DNA of 64,000 bases from Williamsia sp. 1135 (GCF_002095395.1 NZ_MJEI01000106.1:273728-337727), one strand, 5' to 3'. Shown: positions 16,794-26,667, counted from the first letter of the stretch. The notes: generated by a model not told the origin, from the sequence alone. A program made the numbers and translations.

Positions 16794-17966
16794 TCAGAGG
16801 GCCGCGGCAGCAGGCTTTTTCATCTTTCGCACGGTCTTGCCGTCGGCGTACTGGCCCAGCGCGGTCATCACCCACCCCGAAGGTTCTCGGACCATCTTGC
16901 ACATCAGCACACCCGTGCTCGGGTTCGAGTCGGACAGTTCGAATCGAACCATCTCTTCTCTGGTGCCCGCATCGACCAACCGGCAGAACGCGCGCTGCAC
17001 GTCGGTGAATTTCTGCCCGGAGAACGAGTTGACCGTGAACACCAGGCCGACGACTTCCGCGGGCAGTCGGCCCAGATCGACGGTGATCATCTCGTCGTCA
17101 CCTTCCCCGGCCCCGGTCAGATTGTCGCCCGAATGGGCCACGGCACCATCGAGAATCGACAGTTTGAGGAACCAGCAGGTGGCCACGACCTTGCGCGCGG
17201 CGTCGAAGGCGATACAGGACGCATCGAGGTCGATCCTCGCCCGGCCGGGCGCAGGATCCCAGCCCAGTCCCATCTGCACCTTGTTCTGCAGCGGCTTGCC
17301 GAACTTGGTCAGCAGCACAGATTGCTGCTTGCGGAGCACCACCCGGCCCTTGTCCAGGTTGGGTCGGTAGTCGGCCGCCGGCGCCGGTGGGCCGGCGGGC
17401 GCGGGCGGCGTGGCCGCGGGTGCAGGTGGCGGCACGACAGGTGGTGGAGCTGCCGGTTCGTCGTCGATGGTGATGCCGAAATCAGTTGCGATCCCGGCCA
17501 ATCCGTTGGCATACCCCTGTCCGACCGCCCGCACCTTCCAGTCGGCGCCCCGCCGGTAGACCTCGAAGACGACCAGTGCGGTCTCGGCTGAGAGGTTGGC
17601 CGGGGTGAATGCCACCTGGCGGTCGCCGGACGCGATGTCGACGAGTTCGGCCACCGGGTTCACCCCGGTGAAGGTGGTGGTCGGCGGATCGAGACTCGCG
17701 GTGATCACGACCTTGTCGATCGACGTCGGGAGAGACGCCGGGGCGATGACGACCGCGTCCGGTGAGGACGCGGTGCCGGGGACGTGTCGCACCCCGGGGC
17801 CGATGGGCGCGTTGAAGAAGATGAGGTCGGCGTCCGAGCGCACCTTGCCCGCGGGAGTGAGCAGGAGCGCCGAGACGTCGAGGTGGCGACCGGAGGCGCT
17901 GACCTCGATCCGGAACTCCGACGAGGTGATCGGGGTGTTGGCGCCGGCCGTCATCGAGATGCTCAT
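16794..17966 (-). CDS. Tandem TerD-domain stress protein
   Basis: 390 residues with two TerD modules. The first (about 1-165, starting MSISMTAGANTPI) and the second (about 205-375) are joined by a Pro/Ala linker (PAAPPPVVPPPAPAA). The second keeps the canonical Ca2+-binding features LDASC and HSGDNLTGAGEGDDE. TerD proteins bind calcium and belong to tellurite- and envelope-stress systems; no other ter genes (terC, terB) are in this window. The start is ATG 17966; ATG 17954 is an alternative. It is divergent from amt, with about 220 bases between the starts. Confidence 0.9.
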   Translation of the reverse strand: MSISMTAGANTPITSSEFRIEVSASGRHLDVSALLLTPAGKVRSDADLIFFNAPIGPGVRHVPGTASSPDAVVIAPASLPTSIDKVVITASLDPPTTTFTGVNPVAELVDIASGDRQVAFTPANLSAETALVVFEVYRRGADWKVRAVGQGYANGLAGIATDFGITIDDEPAAPPPVVPPPAPAATPPAPAGPPAPAADYRPNLDKGRVVLRKQQSVLLTKFGKPLQNKVQMGLGWDPAPGRARIDLDASCIAFDAARKVVATCWFLKLSILDGAVAHSGDNLTGAGEGDDEMITVDLGRLPAEVVGLVFTVNSFSGQKFTDVQRAFCRLVDAGTREEMVRFELSDSNPSTGVLMCKMVREPSGWVMTALGQYADGKTVRKMKKPAAAAL

Positions 17967-18189
17967 CTGGGTCCGCTCCGGGTGGTGTGGTGTCCACCGG
18001 TTGTCCGGTGACCTCGGTGTCGAAGCTACCGACATGACCGAAACGCCGGGGCCGCTCGCGCAATTCGGTATCGACCCGAAATCGGACGAGTCGGACATCG
18101 AAGTACTCCGCGATCGCCGGTGCGCTGGACTACCGCTACTGTCCTGATTCATCTCGTAACTCCACCTGCCAAGACATGGGAGGGCTGCT

Positions 18190-19422
18190 GTGCCCGAAAT
18201 CGATGGTGCCGCCACCGCGCTGGTCCTGATAGCGACCGCCATGGTGCTGCTGATGACTCCGGCGCTTGCGCTGTTCTACGGCGGCATGGTGAGGAGTTTC
18301 AGCGTCCTGAACATGATGATGATGAGTTTCATCGCGATCCCGCTCGTGGCACTGGCGTGGCTGCTCGCCGGCTACAGCCTCGCATTCTCCGAGGACGCGG
18401 GCTTCGGTCTCATCGGGGGAGTCCACTCGTTCGGGCTCGCAGGTATCGGGCCGGAGTCGGTACACGGTTCGATCCCGACGCTGTTGTTCGTGACGTTCCA
18501 GTTGACGTTCGCCGTCATCACGGCGGCGTTGATCAGCGGGGCCATCGCGGACAGGGCGAAGTTCGTCGCCTGGATCGTCTTCGTGCCCGTGTGGACCGTG
18601 CTCGTGTACGCGCCTGTCGCGCACTGGGTGTGGGGCCCTGGCGGCTGGATCTCAGAACTGGGCGCACTCGACTACGCGGGCGGCCTCGTGGTGGAGGTGA
18701 CCTCGGGTGCTTCCGCCTTGGCGCTGGCCTTGGTGCTCGGACCCCGGCTCGGTTTCAAACACGATCCGATGCGGCCCCATAATCTGCCGTTCGTGTTGCT
18801 CGGTGCGGGCCTGCTCTGGTTCGGCTGGTTCGGGTTCAACGCGGGGTCGGCTCTCGCGGCCGACGGGATGGCCGCGGCGGTTCTGCTCAACACCCTGATC
18901 GCGGGCAGCGTGGGCATGGTCGGGTGGCTGATCGTCGAGAACAGCCGAGACGGTCATCCGACGAGCTTCGGTGCGGCCTCGGGCATCGTCGCGGGTCTGG
19001 TGGCGATCACGCCCTCGTGCGGCTCCGTCAGCCCGTTGGGCGCGGCGGTCGTCGGATTGGCGGCCGGCGTCGTCTGCGCCTACGTCGTGCTGTGGAAGTT
19101 CAAGTTCGGTTACGACGACTCTCTCGACGTGGTGGGGGTGCACTTCACCGGTGGTGTCGTCGGGACGGCTCTGATCGGCCTCCTGGCCACGGGGATGATG
19201 ACGGGTGACGCTGAGGGGCTGTTCTACGGCGGTGGGTTGCTCCTGCTCGGCAAACAACTGCTGGCGATCCTCGCGGTCGCGGCGTACACGTTCGCCATGT
19301 CGTTCGGCATCGGCAAGGTCATCCATTGGACGATCGGCTTCCGGGTGTCCGCAAAGGACGAACGCGAGGGTGTGGACTTCTCGGAGCACGCCGAGACCGC
19401 CTATGCGGAGCTGGAACGGTAG
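18190..19422 (+). CDS. amt: Ammonium transporter (Amt/MEP/Rh family), Glu in the first twin-His position
   Basis: 410 residues, 11 predicted helices. Landmarks: FYGGMVRS near 29-36, the Phe-gate segment FQLTFAVITAALISGAIADR (103-122), AHWVWGPGGW (144-153) and LLWFGWFGFNAGSALA (208-223). The pore twin-His pair of AmtB reads Glu169 (in YAGGLVVEVTSG, codon GAG at 18694) and His318 (in VGVHFTGGVVG). Glu at the first position is known in yeast Mep1/Mep3-type transporters and alters selectivity and pH dependence. GTG 18190 follows GGAGG by six bases. No glnK or glnD follows, unlike classical amtB operons. Confidence 0.93.
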   Translation: MPEIDGAATALVLIATAMVLLMTPALALFYGGMVRSFSVLNMMMMSFIAIPLVALAWLLAGYSLAFSEDAGFGLIGGVHSFGLAGIGPESVHGSIPTLLFVTFQLTFAVITAALISGAIADRAKFVAWIVFVPVWTVLVYAPVAHWVWGPGGWISELGALDYAGGLVVEVTSGASALALALVLGPRLGFKHDPMRPHNLPFVLLGAGLLWFGWFGFNAGSALAADGMAAAVLLNTLIAGSVGMVGWLIVENSRDGHPTSFGAASGIVAGLVAITPSCGSVSPLGAAVVGLAAGVVCAYVVLWKFKFGYDDSLDVVGVHFTGGVVGTALIGLLATGMMTGDAEGLFYGGGLLLLGKQLLAILAVAAYTFAMSFGIGKVIHWTIGFRVSAKDEREGVDFSEHAETAYAELER

Positions 19423-19486
19423 CCAGACGCAGACTCTGGGTGGTGGCGGGGTGGTGGCCGTACCCGCGCGGTGGCATCGTGAAGTG

Positions 19487-19972
19487 ATGACGACCAATCC
19501 AGAGAGCACACCGGAAGGTTCGACCGGGGAGTACAGCCTCGACGAGGACGACCAGTTGCAACCGGAGGACACGCTCGACGACCGTGGTGTCGACGACATT
19601 CTGGACGAGGGCTATTCGCCGCCGGAGCAGCCGGACGGAATCAATCGTTACGGCACGACCGCCGACGAGCAGAGCCAGGGCGAGAGCCTGGCTCAGCATC
19701 TCGCCGAGGAAGAACCAGATCCGACGGCGCTGGCGTATCAGCCCGAAGCCCCGGATCCGGAATGGCGCTCCGACGAGGCCGACAGCGATCCCGAGTTCCC
19801 GGAGGGTGCGCAGGTGGGTGGTCGCCGATCGGGTCGTCTGATCGCGCCGGACGAAGGGGTGGCCGTGCATGACATCCAGGAGCGGCTGGCGACCGATGCG
19901 GGAATCGACGGCGGCGCTGCATCGGCGGAGGAAGCAGCGGTGCACGTCATCGATGATGACGACGAGTTCTGA
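19487..19972 (+). CDS. DUF5709 family acidic protein
   Basis: 161 residues, strongly acidic and probably largely disordered. Segments EYSLDEDDQLQPEDTLDD, YSPPEQPDGINRYGTT and RSGRLIAPDEGV are characteristic of DUF5709, an actinobacterial family of unknown function. It ends in a run of acidic residues (VIDDDDEF). ATG 19487 is the first good start; there is no clear ribosome site. Its last 17 bases overlap the CoA-transferase gene in another frame, which suggests coupled expression. Confidence 0.78.
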   Translation: MTTNPESTPEGSTGEYSLDEDDQLQPEDTLDDRGVDDILDEGYSPPEQPDGINRYGTTADEQSQGESLAQHLAEEEPDPTALAYQPEAPDPEWRSDEADSDPEFPEGAQVGGRRSGRLIAPDEGVAVHDIQERLATDAGIDGGAASAEEAAVHVIDDDDEF

Positions 19973-21128
19973 CCCGCGCCCACCGCTCGACGGGGTGATC
20001 GTCGCCGACTTCAGTCGGGTGCTCGCAGGCCCGATGGCGACGATGACCCTGGCCGATCTCGGTGCCACCGTCATCAAGGTGGAACGGCCGGGAAGCGGGG
20101 ATGACACCCGGTCTTGGGGTCCACCGTGGACGCCCGCGGGATCGTCGTATTTCGAAAGTGTCAACAGGTCCAAACGCAGTGTCTGCCTAGACCTTTCGAA
20201 TGAGGACGACCTCGAGGCAGCACGGGAGCTGGCTCGTCGGGCCGATGTCTTGATCCACAACTTCTTGCCCGGGCCTCTCGAGAGGTCCGGACTCGACTAC
20301 CAGTCGGTCAGCAACGTCAATCCTGGCATCGTGTACTGCGCCATCAGCGGCTTCGGGTCTGCCGCCGGCGCGGGACTACCGGGGTACGACTTCGTGGTGC
20401 AGGCGATGGGTGGCCTCATGAGCATCACCGGTGACGCCGACGGTGATCCGATGAAAGTCGGTGTTGCCCTGGTCGACATCTTGACCGGTAAAGATGCGAC
20501 CGTCGCTGTTCTGGCTGCGCTCGCTGCGCGGCACCGCGACGGTGTCGGGCAGAAGCTCGAGGTGAGTCTGATGTCATCTTTGTTGGGAGCCTTGGCAAAT
20601 CAGTCGTCCTCGTATCTGGCGACGGGGCAGGCGCCGGGCCGAATGGGCAATCACCATCCGTCGGTCGCCCCCTACGAGCCCGTCCAGTGCCGCGATGCCC
20701 TGCTTGTCGTCGCCTGCGGCAACGATCGTCAGTTCGCCTCTCTTGCCGAGGTTGTCGGTGAGCCCGAGCTGGCCTCCGATGAGCGGTTCGCGACCAACCG
20801 CTCACGTGTGGAGAATCGCGTGGCGTTGACGAAGGTCCTGGAGGGGCATCTGATCCGCGACACCGCAGTGGTGTGGGAATCGCGGATGCGCAACGCCGGC
20901 GTCCCGGCAGGCCGGGTCGCCGACATCGGTGAGGCCTTCCAGACCGCAACCGATCTCGGTCTGGCGCCGGTGGTGGAGATGCCTGCCGGGTACACCGATC
21001 AGGTGGCACATCCGGTCAGATATTCGCGCAGCCCTCAACGCCCCTTCGAGCCACCTCCGGGGCTGGGTGAGCACACGGACTCCGTACGGCATTGGCTCTC
21101 CGGCGACGCCGCCGCGCCGCCGCCATGA
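19956..21128 (+). CDS. CaiB/BaiF-family (class III) CoA transferase
   Basis: 390 residues. It starts LDGVIVADFSRVLAGP, the usual family III opening. VIKVERPGSGDDTRSWGPPW and GYDFVVQAMGGLMSITG follow, and Asp174 in VGVALVDILTG is at the position of the catalytic Asp that forms the acyl-enzyme anhydride. Family members move CoA between carboxylic acids (formyl, carnitine, 2-methylacyl and others); the substrate cannot be told from sequence. The ATG at 19956 is inside the end of the DUF5709 gene; a second ATG at 19953 is just before it. The downstream glycosyltransferase converges. Confidence 0.88.
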   Translation: MTTSSDPRPPLDGVIVADFSRVLAGPMATMTLADLGATVIKVERPGSGDDTRSWGPPWTPAGSSYFESVNRSKRSVCLDLSNEDDLEAARELARRADVLIHNFLPGPLERSGLDYQSVSNVNPGIVYCAISGFGSAAGAGLPGYDFVVQAMGGLMSITGDADGDPMKVGVALVDILTGKDATVAVLAALAARHRDGVGQKLEVSLMSSLLGALANQSSSYLATGQAPGRMGNHHPSVAPYEPVQCRDALLVVACGNDRQFASLAEVVGEPELASDERFATNRSRVENRVALTKVLEGHLIRDTAVVWESRMRNAGVPAGRVADIGEAFQTATDLGLAPVVEMPAGYTDQVAHPVRYSRSPQRPFEPPPGLGEHTDSVRHWLSGDAAAPPP

Positions 21129-21174
21129 TCGCCAGCGGCGGCGACGTGGGCCTGGCCGCGGGGCGGGTTCGACC

Positions 21175-22285
21175 TCACCTGATCCGGTCAAGGATCGCGT
21201 CCGCCGCACGGGCCGTTCCCCGCCCGTCGGCGAGCCGTTCTGCGATCACCCCAGCGGCCGCGGCATACGTGCTGTCCTCGAGTATTCGGGCCAACGTTGT
21301 CGAGATCTTCTCGGGCGAAGCATTTTTCGGCAACACCACGCCGACGCCGGAGGCGGCCACGGCCTTGCCGACCATCGGCTGATCGAGGAGTGGATGCATC
21401 GGGATGATGATCATCGGCAGGCCGTGCGCCAGGGCCTGAACAGTGGTGGAGTGACCGCCGTGTCCCACGACCGCCGAGCACCTGGGCAGTACGTCGCGAT
21501 GTGGGATGTATTGGTGCACTTCGGCATTCGGCGGCGGGTTCAGTGCCGCGGGATCGACTGCGGGACCGGTCGTCAGCACGAGGCGGATCGGCATCTCGGC
21601 CGCGGCGTCCAGAATGTTCTGCAACGTCTGCTGTTGGCCGGGGAAGTCGGTGGTGCTCAGACTGGCCAGGACCAACGGAAGTTCTTGTCTCACATGAGGA
21701 CGCGCCGCGGGCTCGGCGGGGCCCGACCACACGCGTCGCGGGTCGGCGGATCGTCGTCCCGGCGGGATCGAGTGACCGGTCGGAGACCACCAAACGGAGA
21801 TCGGTTGCATTCCAGGTCCTGCGGACACGGAGGCCACGGAATCGGGAGACCAGGCCGACCGCGCGGCGAAAAGATCCGTCGAGGTACGCGTAGAAGGTGT
21901 GGAAGAGCGCCACGACAGGGACGTCGCGGCCGGCAAGCGCCGAGATGAAAGGCAACAACATGCAATCCACCACGACGACGTCCTGGCCGTCCGCCGCCGA
22001 CACCGCGTGGTCGACGAGCGCATCGGTGGTGAACATCTTCAGACAGCCGAGGACTGCTGAGAGCATCCCTCGGTGCTGCGCGGAGGACCAAGGTGGCGGG
22101 TCTGTGTACGCCACGAACGACAACCCGGCTGCCTCGACCTTTCCGCGCTGTTGCTCGTGGCCGAGCACGGTCACCTCATGGCCGCGTGACGAGATCTCCC
22201 GCCCGAGAGTGATCACGGGAGGGAAATTGCCGCCGGCGTCAAAGGTCACGAACAACACGCGGGCGCGCTGTGGTCCGGTGGGCAC
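21175..22285 (-). pseudogene. MGT/UGT-like glycosyltransferase, frameshifted
   Basis: Two frames together make one GT-B glycosyltransferase of about 369 residues. From GTG 22285 the N-terminal half reads ARVLFVTFDAGGNFPPV through DRSLDPAGTTIRRPATRVVGP. The C-terminal half continues in another frame with PHVRQELPLVLASLSTTD and the donor-binding signature GHGGHSTTVQALAHGLPM. Removing one G from the G-run at 21718-21721 restores a continuous frame. The upstream TetR gene ends nine bases before the start, so the regulator probably controls this enzyme. Targets of such enzymes include lipids and macrolides; none is indicated here. A sequence error is as likely as a true lesion. Confidence 0.8.
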
Positions 22286-22294
22286 CTGATGACT

Positions 22295-22882
22295 CTAAGC
22301 GCTCGTCAGGAGCGCAGTGATCATCCGATCGACGCGTTTTTGTGCCTGCGCTCGCGTCAGGCCGCGATCGCGGCAGAGCACCTTCCAGGTGTACACGTCG
22401 GTCGCCACCAGCAGCATGTCGATGAGCTCGTTTCGGGTTCGCGTCGCAATGCCGGCCAACTGTGGCGCGAAGGCAGAGGTGACCCACTCACGATGCGCCT
22501 CGCGCTCGCCACTGGTGAGCGACTGCGCTCGACGATCCCAGCCCTCCTGGCCGAGCAGCATGATGATGACGTCGCCGCGGGCCTCGAAGTGGTCGAAAAG
22601 GGCGTCAAGGGCGGCGCGCACATTCCCGGGGGTGGTGACCGCCTGAGAGTTCAGCTGTTCGCCCACGAACGCAGTTGCTGCGTCGAGCAGGCCGTCTCGG
22701 TTACCGAACTGGCGTAAGACCGTCTGCACGCTGACGCCGGCGCGGGCGGCGACTTCGGGGAGCACTATCGTCGAAAACGGTTTCTCACCCGCCAACGCGA
22801 CGGTGGCGTGAAGCGCGCGCTGCCGGGTCAGTCCGGCGGACTCGGCGCGCGAGCGCATGACGTAATTGCGCGTCGTCTTCAT
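22295..22882 (-). CDS. TetR/AcrR-family regulator
   Basis: 195 residues. The N-terminal helix-turn-helix spans about 20-62 with VLPEVAARAGVSVQTVLRQFGNRDGLLDAA, the usual TetR recognition region. The C-terminal ligand domain has no recognisable specificity. It is transcribed directly ahead of the glycosyltransferase gene (nine bases between), so the pair probably forms an operon in which the regulator senses a compound the enzyme modifies. The start ATG 22882 has no strong ribosome site. Confidence 0.88.
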   Translation of the reverse strand: MKTTRNYVMRSRAESAGLTRQRALHATVALAGEKPFSTIVLPEVAARAGVSVQTVLRQFGNRDGLLDAATAFVGEQLNSQAVTTPGNVRAALDALFDHFEARGDVIIMLLGQEGWDRRAQSLTSGEREAHREWVTSAFAPQLAGIATRTRNELIDMLLVATDVYTWKVLCRDRGLTRAQAQKRVDRMITALLTSA

Positions 22883-22955
22883 ACCAGCACACGCTAGCGG
22901 CCTCGCAATTTCGTGTCAACGAGCACTACCGTCAAATGTGCTCAAAACACAGCAA

Positions 22956-22984
22956 CGCCCGGGCCGCAGTGCGCGGCCCGGGCG
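22956..22984 (-). terminator. Terminator of the rpf gene
   Basis: A perfect 12-bp GC stem (22956-22967 with 22973-22984) with a five-base loop. Read on the minus strand it is followed by TTGCTGTGTTTTGAG. It lies 16 bases past the rpf stop. Confidence 0.8.
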
Positions 22985-22999
22985 AAGAATGTGCTTGTG

Positions 23000-23678
<679 letters not shown>

Positions 23679-23709
23679 GCCCCGCCCGTACCCCTCGATA
23701 CGGCGGGGC
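23679..23709 (-). terminator. Terminator of the acyl-CoA dehydrogenase operon
   Basis: GCCCCGCC (23679-23686) pairs with GGCGGGGC (23702-23709), extended by GTA/TAC past a one-base bulge. On the minus strand TCTTTGCGTTCT follows. It lies about 35 bases past the stop at 23744. Confidence 0.75.
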
Positions 23710-23743
23710 CCTTCACCTGTGAGAGAGACGAAAGGGGTTCAGA

Positions 23744-24967
23744 TCACTTGAGTTCGGCGCTGCTCTTACCGAGGACGCGACGGGCGATGATCAGATTCTG
23801 GATCTGCTGGGTGCCCTCGAAGATGTCGAGAATCTTCGAATCACGGGCCCATTTCTCGAGTAGCAGATGCTCGGAATATCCCAGGGTGCCGGCGAGTTCC
23901 ACAGTCTTGGTGGTGACGTCGGTGACCGTGCGGCCGGCCTTGGCCTTGGACATGGAAGCTTCCTTGGAGTTCGGCTCCTTGTTGTCGGCCATCCACGCGG
24001 CCCGCAACGAGAGTAGGTATGCGGCTTCGAAATCCGATTCCATCCTGATGAACTCGGCAGCCGCGGCATGCTGATTGTTGACCGGCTTGTCGTAGTCGAT
24101 CTCCACGCCGGCCTCTTCGAGCAGCCGACGCAGTTCCTCGAGTGCGGCCCTGGTGACACCCACTGCCATGCCGGCCACCATCGGGCGGGTGTTGTCGAAG
24201 GTCTGCATGACCCCGCCGAAACCCTTCTTGGTATCGACTTCTGGTGAGCCGAGCAGGTTTTCGGACGGGACGCGACAATTCTCGAAGCGAATGACGGCGG
24301 TGTCGGACGCCTTGATACCGAGCTTGTGCTCGAGACGCTCGATCGTGACGCCCTCATGCTCACGGGGAACCACGAAGCTCTTGATCGCGGCGCGGCCGGC
24401 GCTCTTGTCGACGGTGGCCCACACGACGATGTGGTCGGCGCGAGATCCGGCCGTCACGAAGATCTTCTCGCCGTTGATGATGTAGTCGTCGCCATCACGG
24501 GTTGCCGTGGTGGACACCGCCGCGGAGTCGGAACCGAAGGAAGGCTCGGTGATGGCCATCGCGGCCCACACCTTGCCGAACTTGTCGAGCTGCTCCTCGG
24601 AGGCCACGGCGGCGATCGCGGCGTTGCCCAGACCCTGATAGGGAATGGACAGCATCAAACCCACGTCGCCCCAAGAGGTTTCCATCGTGTTCAGAACCGA
24701 CTGCATGTTGCCGCCGTTGACGATTGCTCCCGCGGGGAGGTCCTTTTTCTCTTGCTTCTGCCCACGGCCACCGTCGGCGCCCGCACCGGCGGCGCCGGCT
24801 TCGTTCAGGCCGTCGTACAGGCTGGCGAGGGTGTCGAGTTCGACGGGGTAAGCGTGTTCCGCGAGGTCGTATTTACGCGAGATCGGGCGGAAGATCTGGG
24901 CCGCGGCCTGGTGGGCCTGATCGACCGTCACATTCAGCTTCTTGGGAAGCTCGAGATTGATTGCCAT
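23744..24967 (-). CDS. Acyl-CoA dehydrogenase (FadE type), second of a pair
   Basis: 407 residues with full ACAD architecture. The flavin-binding segment WAAMAITEPSFGSDSAAVST, GEKIFVTAGSRAD and IRFENCRVPSENLLG are in place, and FEGTQQIQNLIIARRVLG carries the catalytic-base Glu near the C-terminus. It oxidises an acyl-CoA to the enoyl-CoA with FAD. A low-complexity insertion (GAAGAGADGGRGQKQEKK, about residues 59-76) is unusual. It follows a second ACAD gene by 47 bases. Adjacent fadE genes in mycolata often encode heterotetramers, so the two probably work as one enzyme. The substrate is unknown. Confidence 0.9.
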   Translation of the reverse strand: MAINLELPKKLNVTVDQAHQAAAQIFRPISRKYDLAEHAYPVELDTLASLYDGLNEAGAAGAGADGGRGQKQEKKDLPAGAIVNGGNMQSVLNTMETSWGDVGLMLSIPYQGLGNAAIAAVASEEQLDKFGKVWAAMAITEPSFGSDSAAVSTTATRDGDDYIINGEKIFVTAGSRADHIVVWATVDKSAGRAAIKSFVVPREHEGVTIERLEHKLGIKASDTAVIRFENCRVPSENLLGSPEVDTKKGFGGVMQTFDNTRPMVAGMAVGVTRAALEELRRLLEEAGVEIDYDKPVNNQHAAAAEFIRMESDFEAAYLLSLRAAWMADNKEPNSKEASMSKAKAGRTVTDVTTKTVELAGTLGYSEHLLLEKWARDSKILDIFEGTQQIQNLIIARRVLGKSSAELK

Positions 24968-25014
24968 GACTGAATCTTTCGTGAAGTGTTGTGAGACAGG
25001 AGTGATCAGGTCGG

Positions 25015-26382
25015 CTAGAGGACGACGATGCCCTCGCCGATCGCGGCGCCACGCAGATCGCGGAACCAGCGCTCGACGGGATGCTCTTTCGTGAAACCGT
25101 GTCCACCGAGCAATTGCACTCCGTCGGAACCGATCTGCATGCCCTTGTCGGCCGTGAGCTTGCGGGCCAGGGCCGCTTCGCGGGCGAAGGACAGGCCCTG
25201 TTCGGCACGGGCAGCACCGCGCAGGGTGACCAGCCGGATCGAGTCGAGTTCGGTGGCCATGGTGGCCACCATGAATGCGACGGCCTGGCGGTTGGAGATG
25301 GGTTCGCCGAACGCCACCCGCTCGTTGACGTAAGGGATGACGTAGTCGAGCACCGCATGAGCGGTTCCGACTGCGAGCGATGACCAGCCGAGGCGGGCAA
25401 GTCGCACCACGTCACGGTAGGCGGAGAAGGCTGCGTCGCCTTCTTCCTCGCCCAGCAGTGCATTCGATGGCACCGTGACGTCGGTCAGGAGGAGGCGTCC
25501 CATGCCGGCGGCGCGTACGCCCATGCCGGGATCGGCTTCGACGACCAGGCCCTTGGTGCTCGACTCCACGATGAAGAGCGCGGGGCGCCCGTCCAGCTGG
25601 GCGCCGATGATGAACAGTTCGGACGATCCGGCGGCGGGCACAAACGACTTGACGCCGTTGAGCCGGTAACCGCTGGGTACGCGGGTTGCCTTGGTCTGCA
25701 ACGTCATCGCGTCGAACAGTGCTCGTGGCTCGGCGATGACGACGGCCGACTGCGGGACGCTCTCGCCCGCGTAGTCGGGCAGGTAGGTCTTTTGCTGGGC
25801 GTCGCTGCCGTACTGGGTCAGCGTCGTCGCCACGCCGCTCGGTGCGAGCAGGGGCAGTGCCAGTCCCATGTCCCCGTAAGCCATGGCCTCGGCGACCAGC
25901 GAGTTGGTGACCACGCCGCGCTCGGTGGCGGCACCGTCGAACTCCTCGGGGACGTTGATCATGGTGATCCCCAATTCCGCGCTGCGGGTGAGGATTTCGG
26001 CAGGTGCAGTGGCAGCAGCGTCGGCATCGTGAGCCGCGGGCCGCAGGATTTCGGTTGCGAACTCGCGAACCGTGTCCGCGATCATCTTTTGTTCGTCGTC
26101 CGGGAACAGGTTGAAGTAGTTCTTGGGGGTGGTGGTGAGCCGTTTGGCCTTGCCGCCGCCCTGGGCCGACGCGAAGGCGCGGTTCGCGGCGCCGATCGTC
26201 TTGAAGCCGGTCTTGGTGCCCTCGTAGGCGATGCGGTTCAGCGGTTCGCGGATCTTGTACTTGTCGGCGAACTCTGAACCGGTGACCGTGGTCAACACCC
26301 GCATCGCGGTACCGATCGCGCTGCGTCGGTGCGGGTTCTTGCCAACTGCGGATGTGTCGCGGGGCTCGGTATGAGTACTCAT
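25015..26382 (-). CDS. Acyl-CoA dehydrogenase family protein, first of a pair
   Basis: 455 residues. An N-terminal extension of about 80 residues precedes the ACAD body, which begins at FNLFPDDEQKMIADTVREFA. Later landmarks are VIAEPRALFD, GVKSFVPAAGSSELF and the C-terminal GHGFTKEHPVERWFRDLRG followed by IGEG. FAD-contact motifs are less canonical than in the partner, as in the non-catalytic or assisting chain of heteromeric FadE pairs. I use ATG 26382; GTG 26388 is in the same frame. Two palindromes upstream (26450-26488) are probable operators of a TetR-type repressor. The substrate class is not evident. Confidence 0.85.
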   Translation of the reverse strand: MSTHTEPRDTSAVGKNPHRRSAIGTAMRVLTTVTGSEFADKYKIREPLNRIAYEGTKTGFKTIGAANRAFASAQGGGKAKRLTTTPKNYFNLFPDDEQKMIADTVREFATEILRPAAHDADAAATAPAEILTRSAELGITMINVPEEFDGAATERGVVTNSLVAEAMAYGDMGLALPLLAPSGVATTLTQYGSDAQQKTYLPDYAGESVPQSAVVIAEPRALFDAMTLQTKATRVPSGYRLNGVKSFVPAAGSSELFIIGAQLDGRPALFIVESSTKGLVVEADPGMGVRAAGMGRLLLTDVTVPSNALLGEEEGDAAFSAYRDVVRLARLGWSSLAVGTAHAVLDYVIPYVNERVAFGEPISNRQAVAFMVATMATELDSIRLVTLRGAARAEQGLSFAREAALARKLTADKGMQIGSDGVQLLGGHGFTKEHPVERWFRDLRGAAIGEGIVVL

Positions 26383-26449
26383 TCTCACCAGCTTGTCTCG
26401 TGCGTTCTGCGGCCAGTTCCAGGTGTCCGGCGGTGCCGGACATGCCGAT

Positions 26450-26488
26450 CTTACTCGGCAGTAAGAACGACCTTACTCCCGAGTAAGG
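26450..26488. promoter_or_regulatory. Two adjacent palindromic operators upstream of the fadE pair
   Basis: CTTACT-CGGC-AGTAAG (26450-26465) and CCTTACTC-CC-GAGTAAGG (26471-26488) are both perfect inverted repeats and share the TTACT/AGTAA half-site. They lie 68-106 bases before the ATG at 26382. Such sites are typical of TetR-family regulators of fatty-acid genes. No regulator gene is adjacent; the plus-strand TM2 gene starts about 180 bases away. Confidence 0.75.
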
Positions 26489-26653
26489 TCCTTTGTCATC
26501 CACCGGCACGAGGAGTGTCGAGGAGTTGGGTGCAAACAGCAACTCGATAGCAAGACGAATCTTCTATCGCTGCAGCTCAGAAGGCATGGACCGGCAGGTC
26601 ATTCAATTGATCAGTATTTCTGTCAGGAGGCACCGATCGGTGCGCTGGTGCCA

Positions 26654-26667
26654 TATTCTCCTCTGCA
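26654..26667 (+). promoter_or_regulatory. -10 element and leaderless start of the TM2 gene
   Basis: TATTCT at 26654-26659 lies seven bases before ATG 26667 and there is no ribosome site. Transcription should start at the A of the start codon. Confidence 0.5.
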
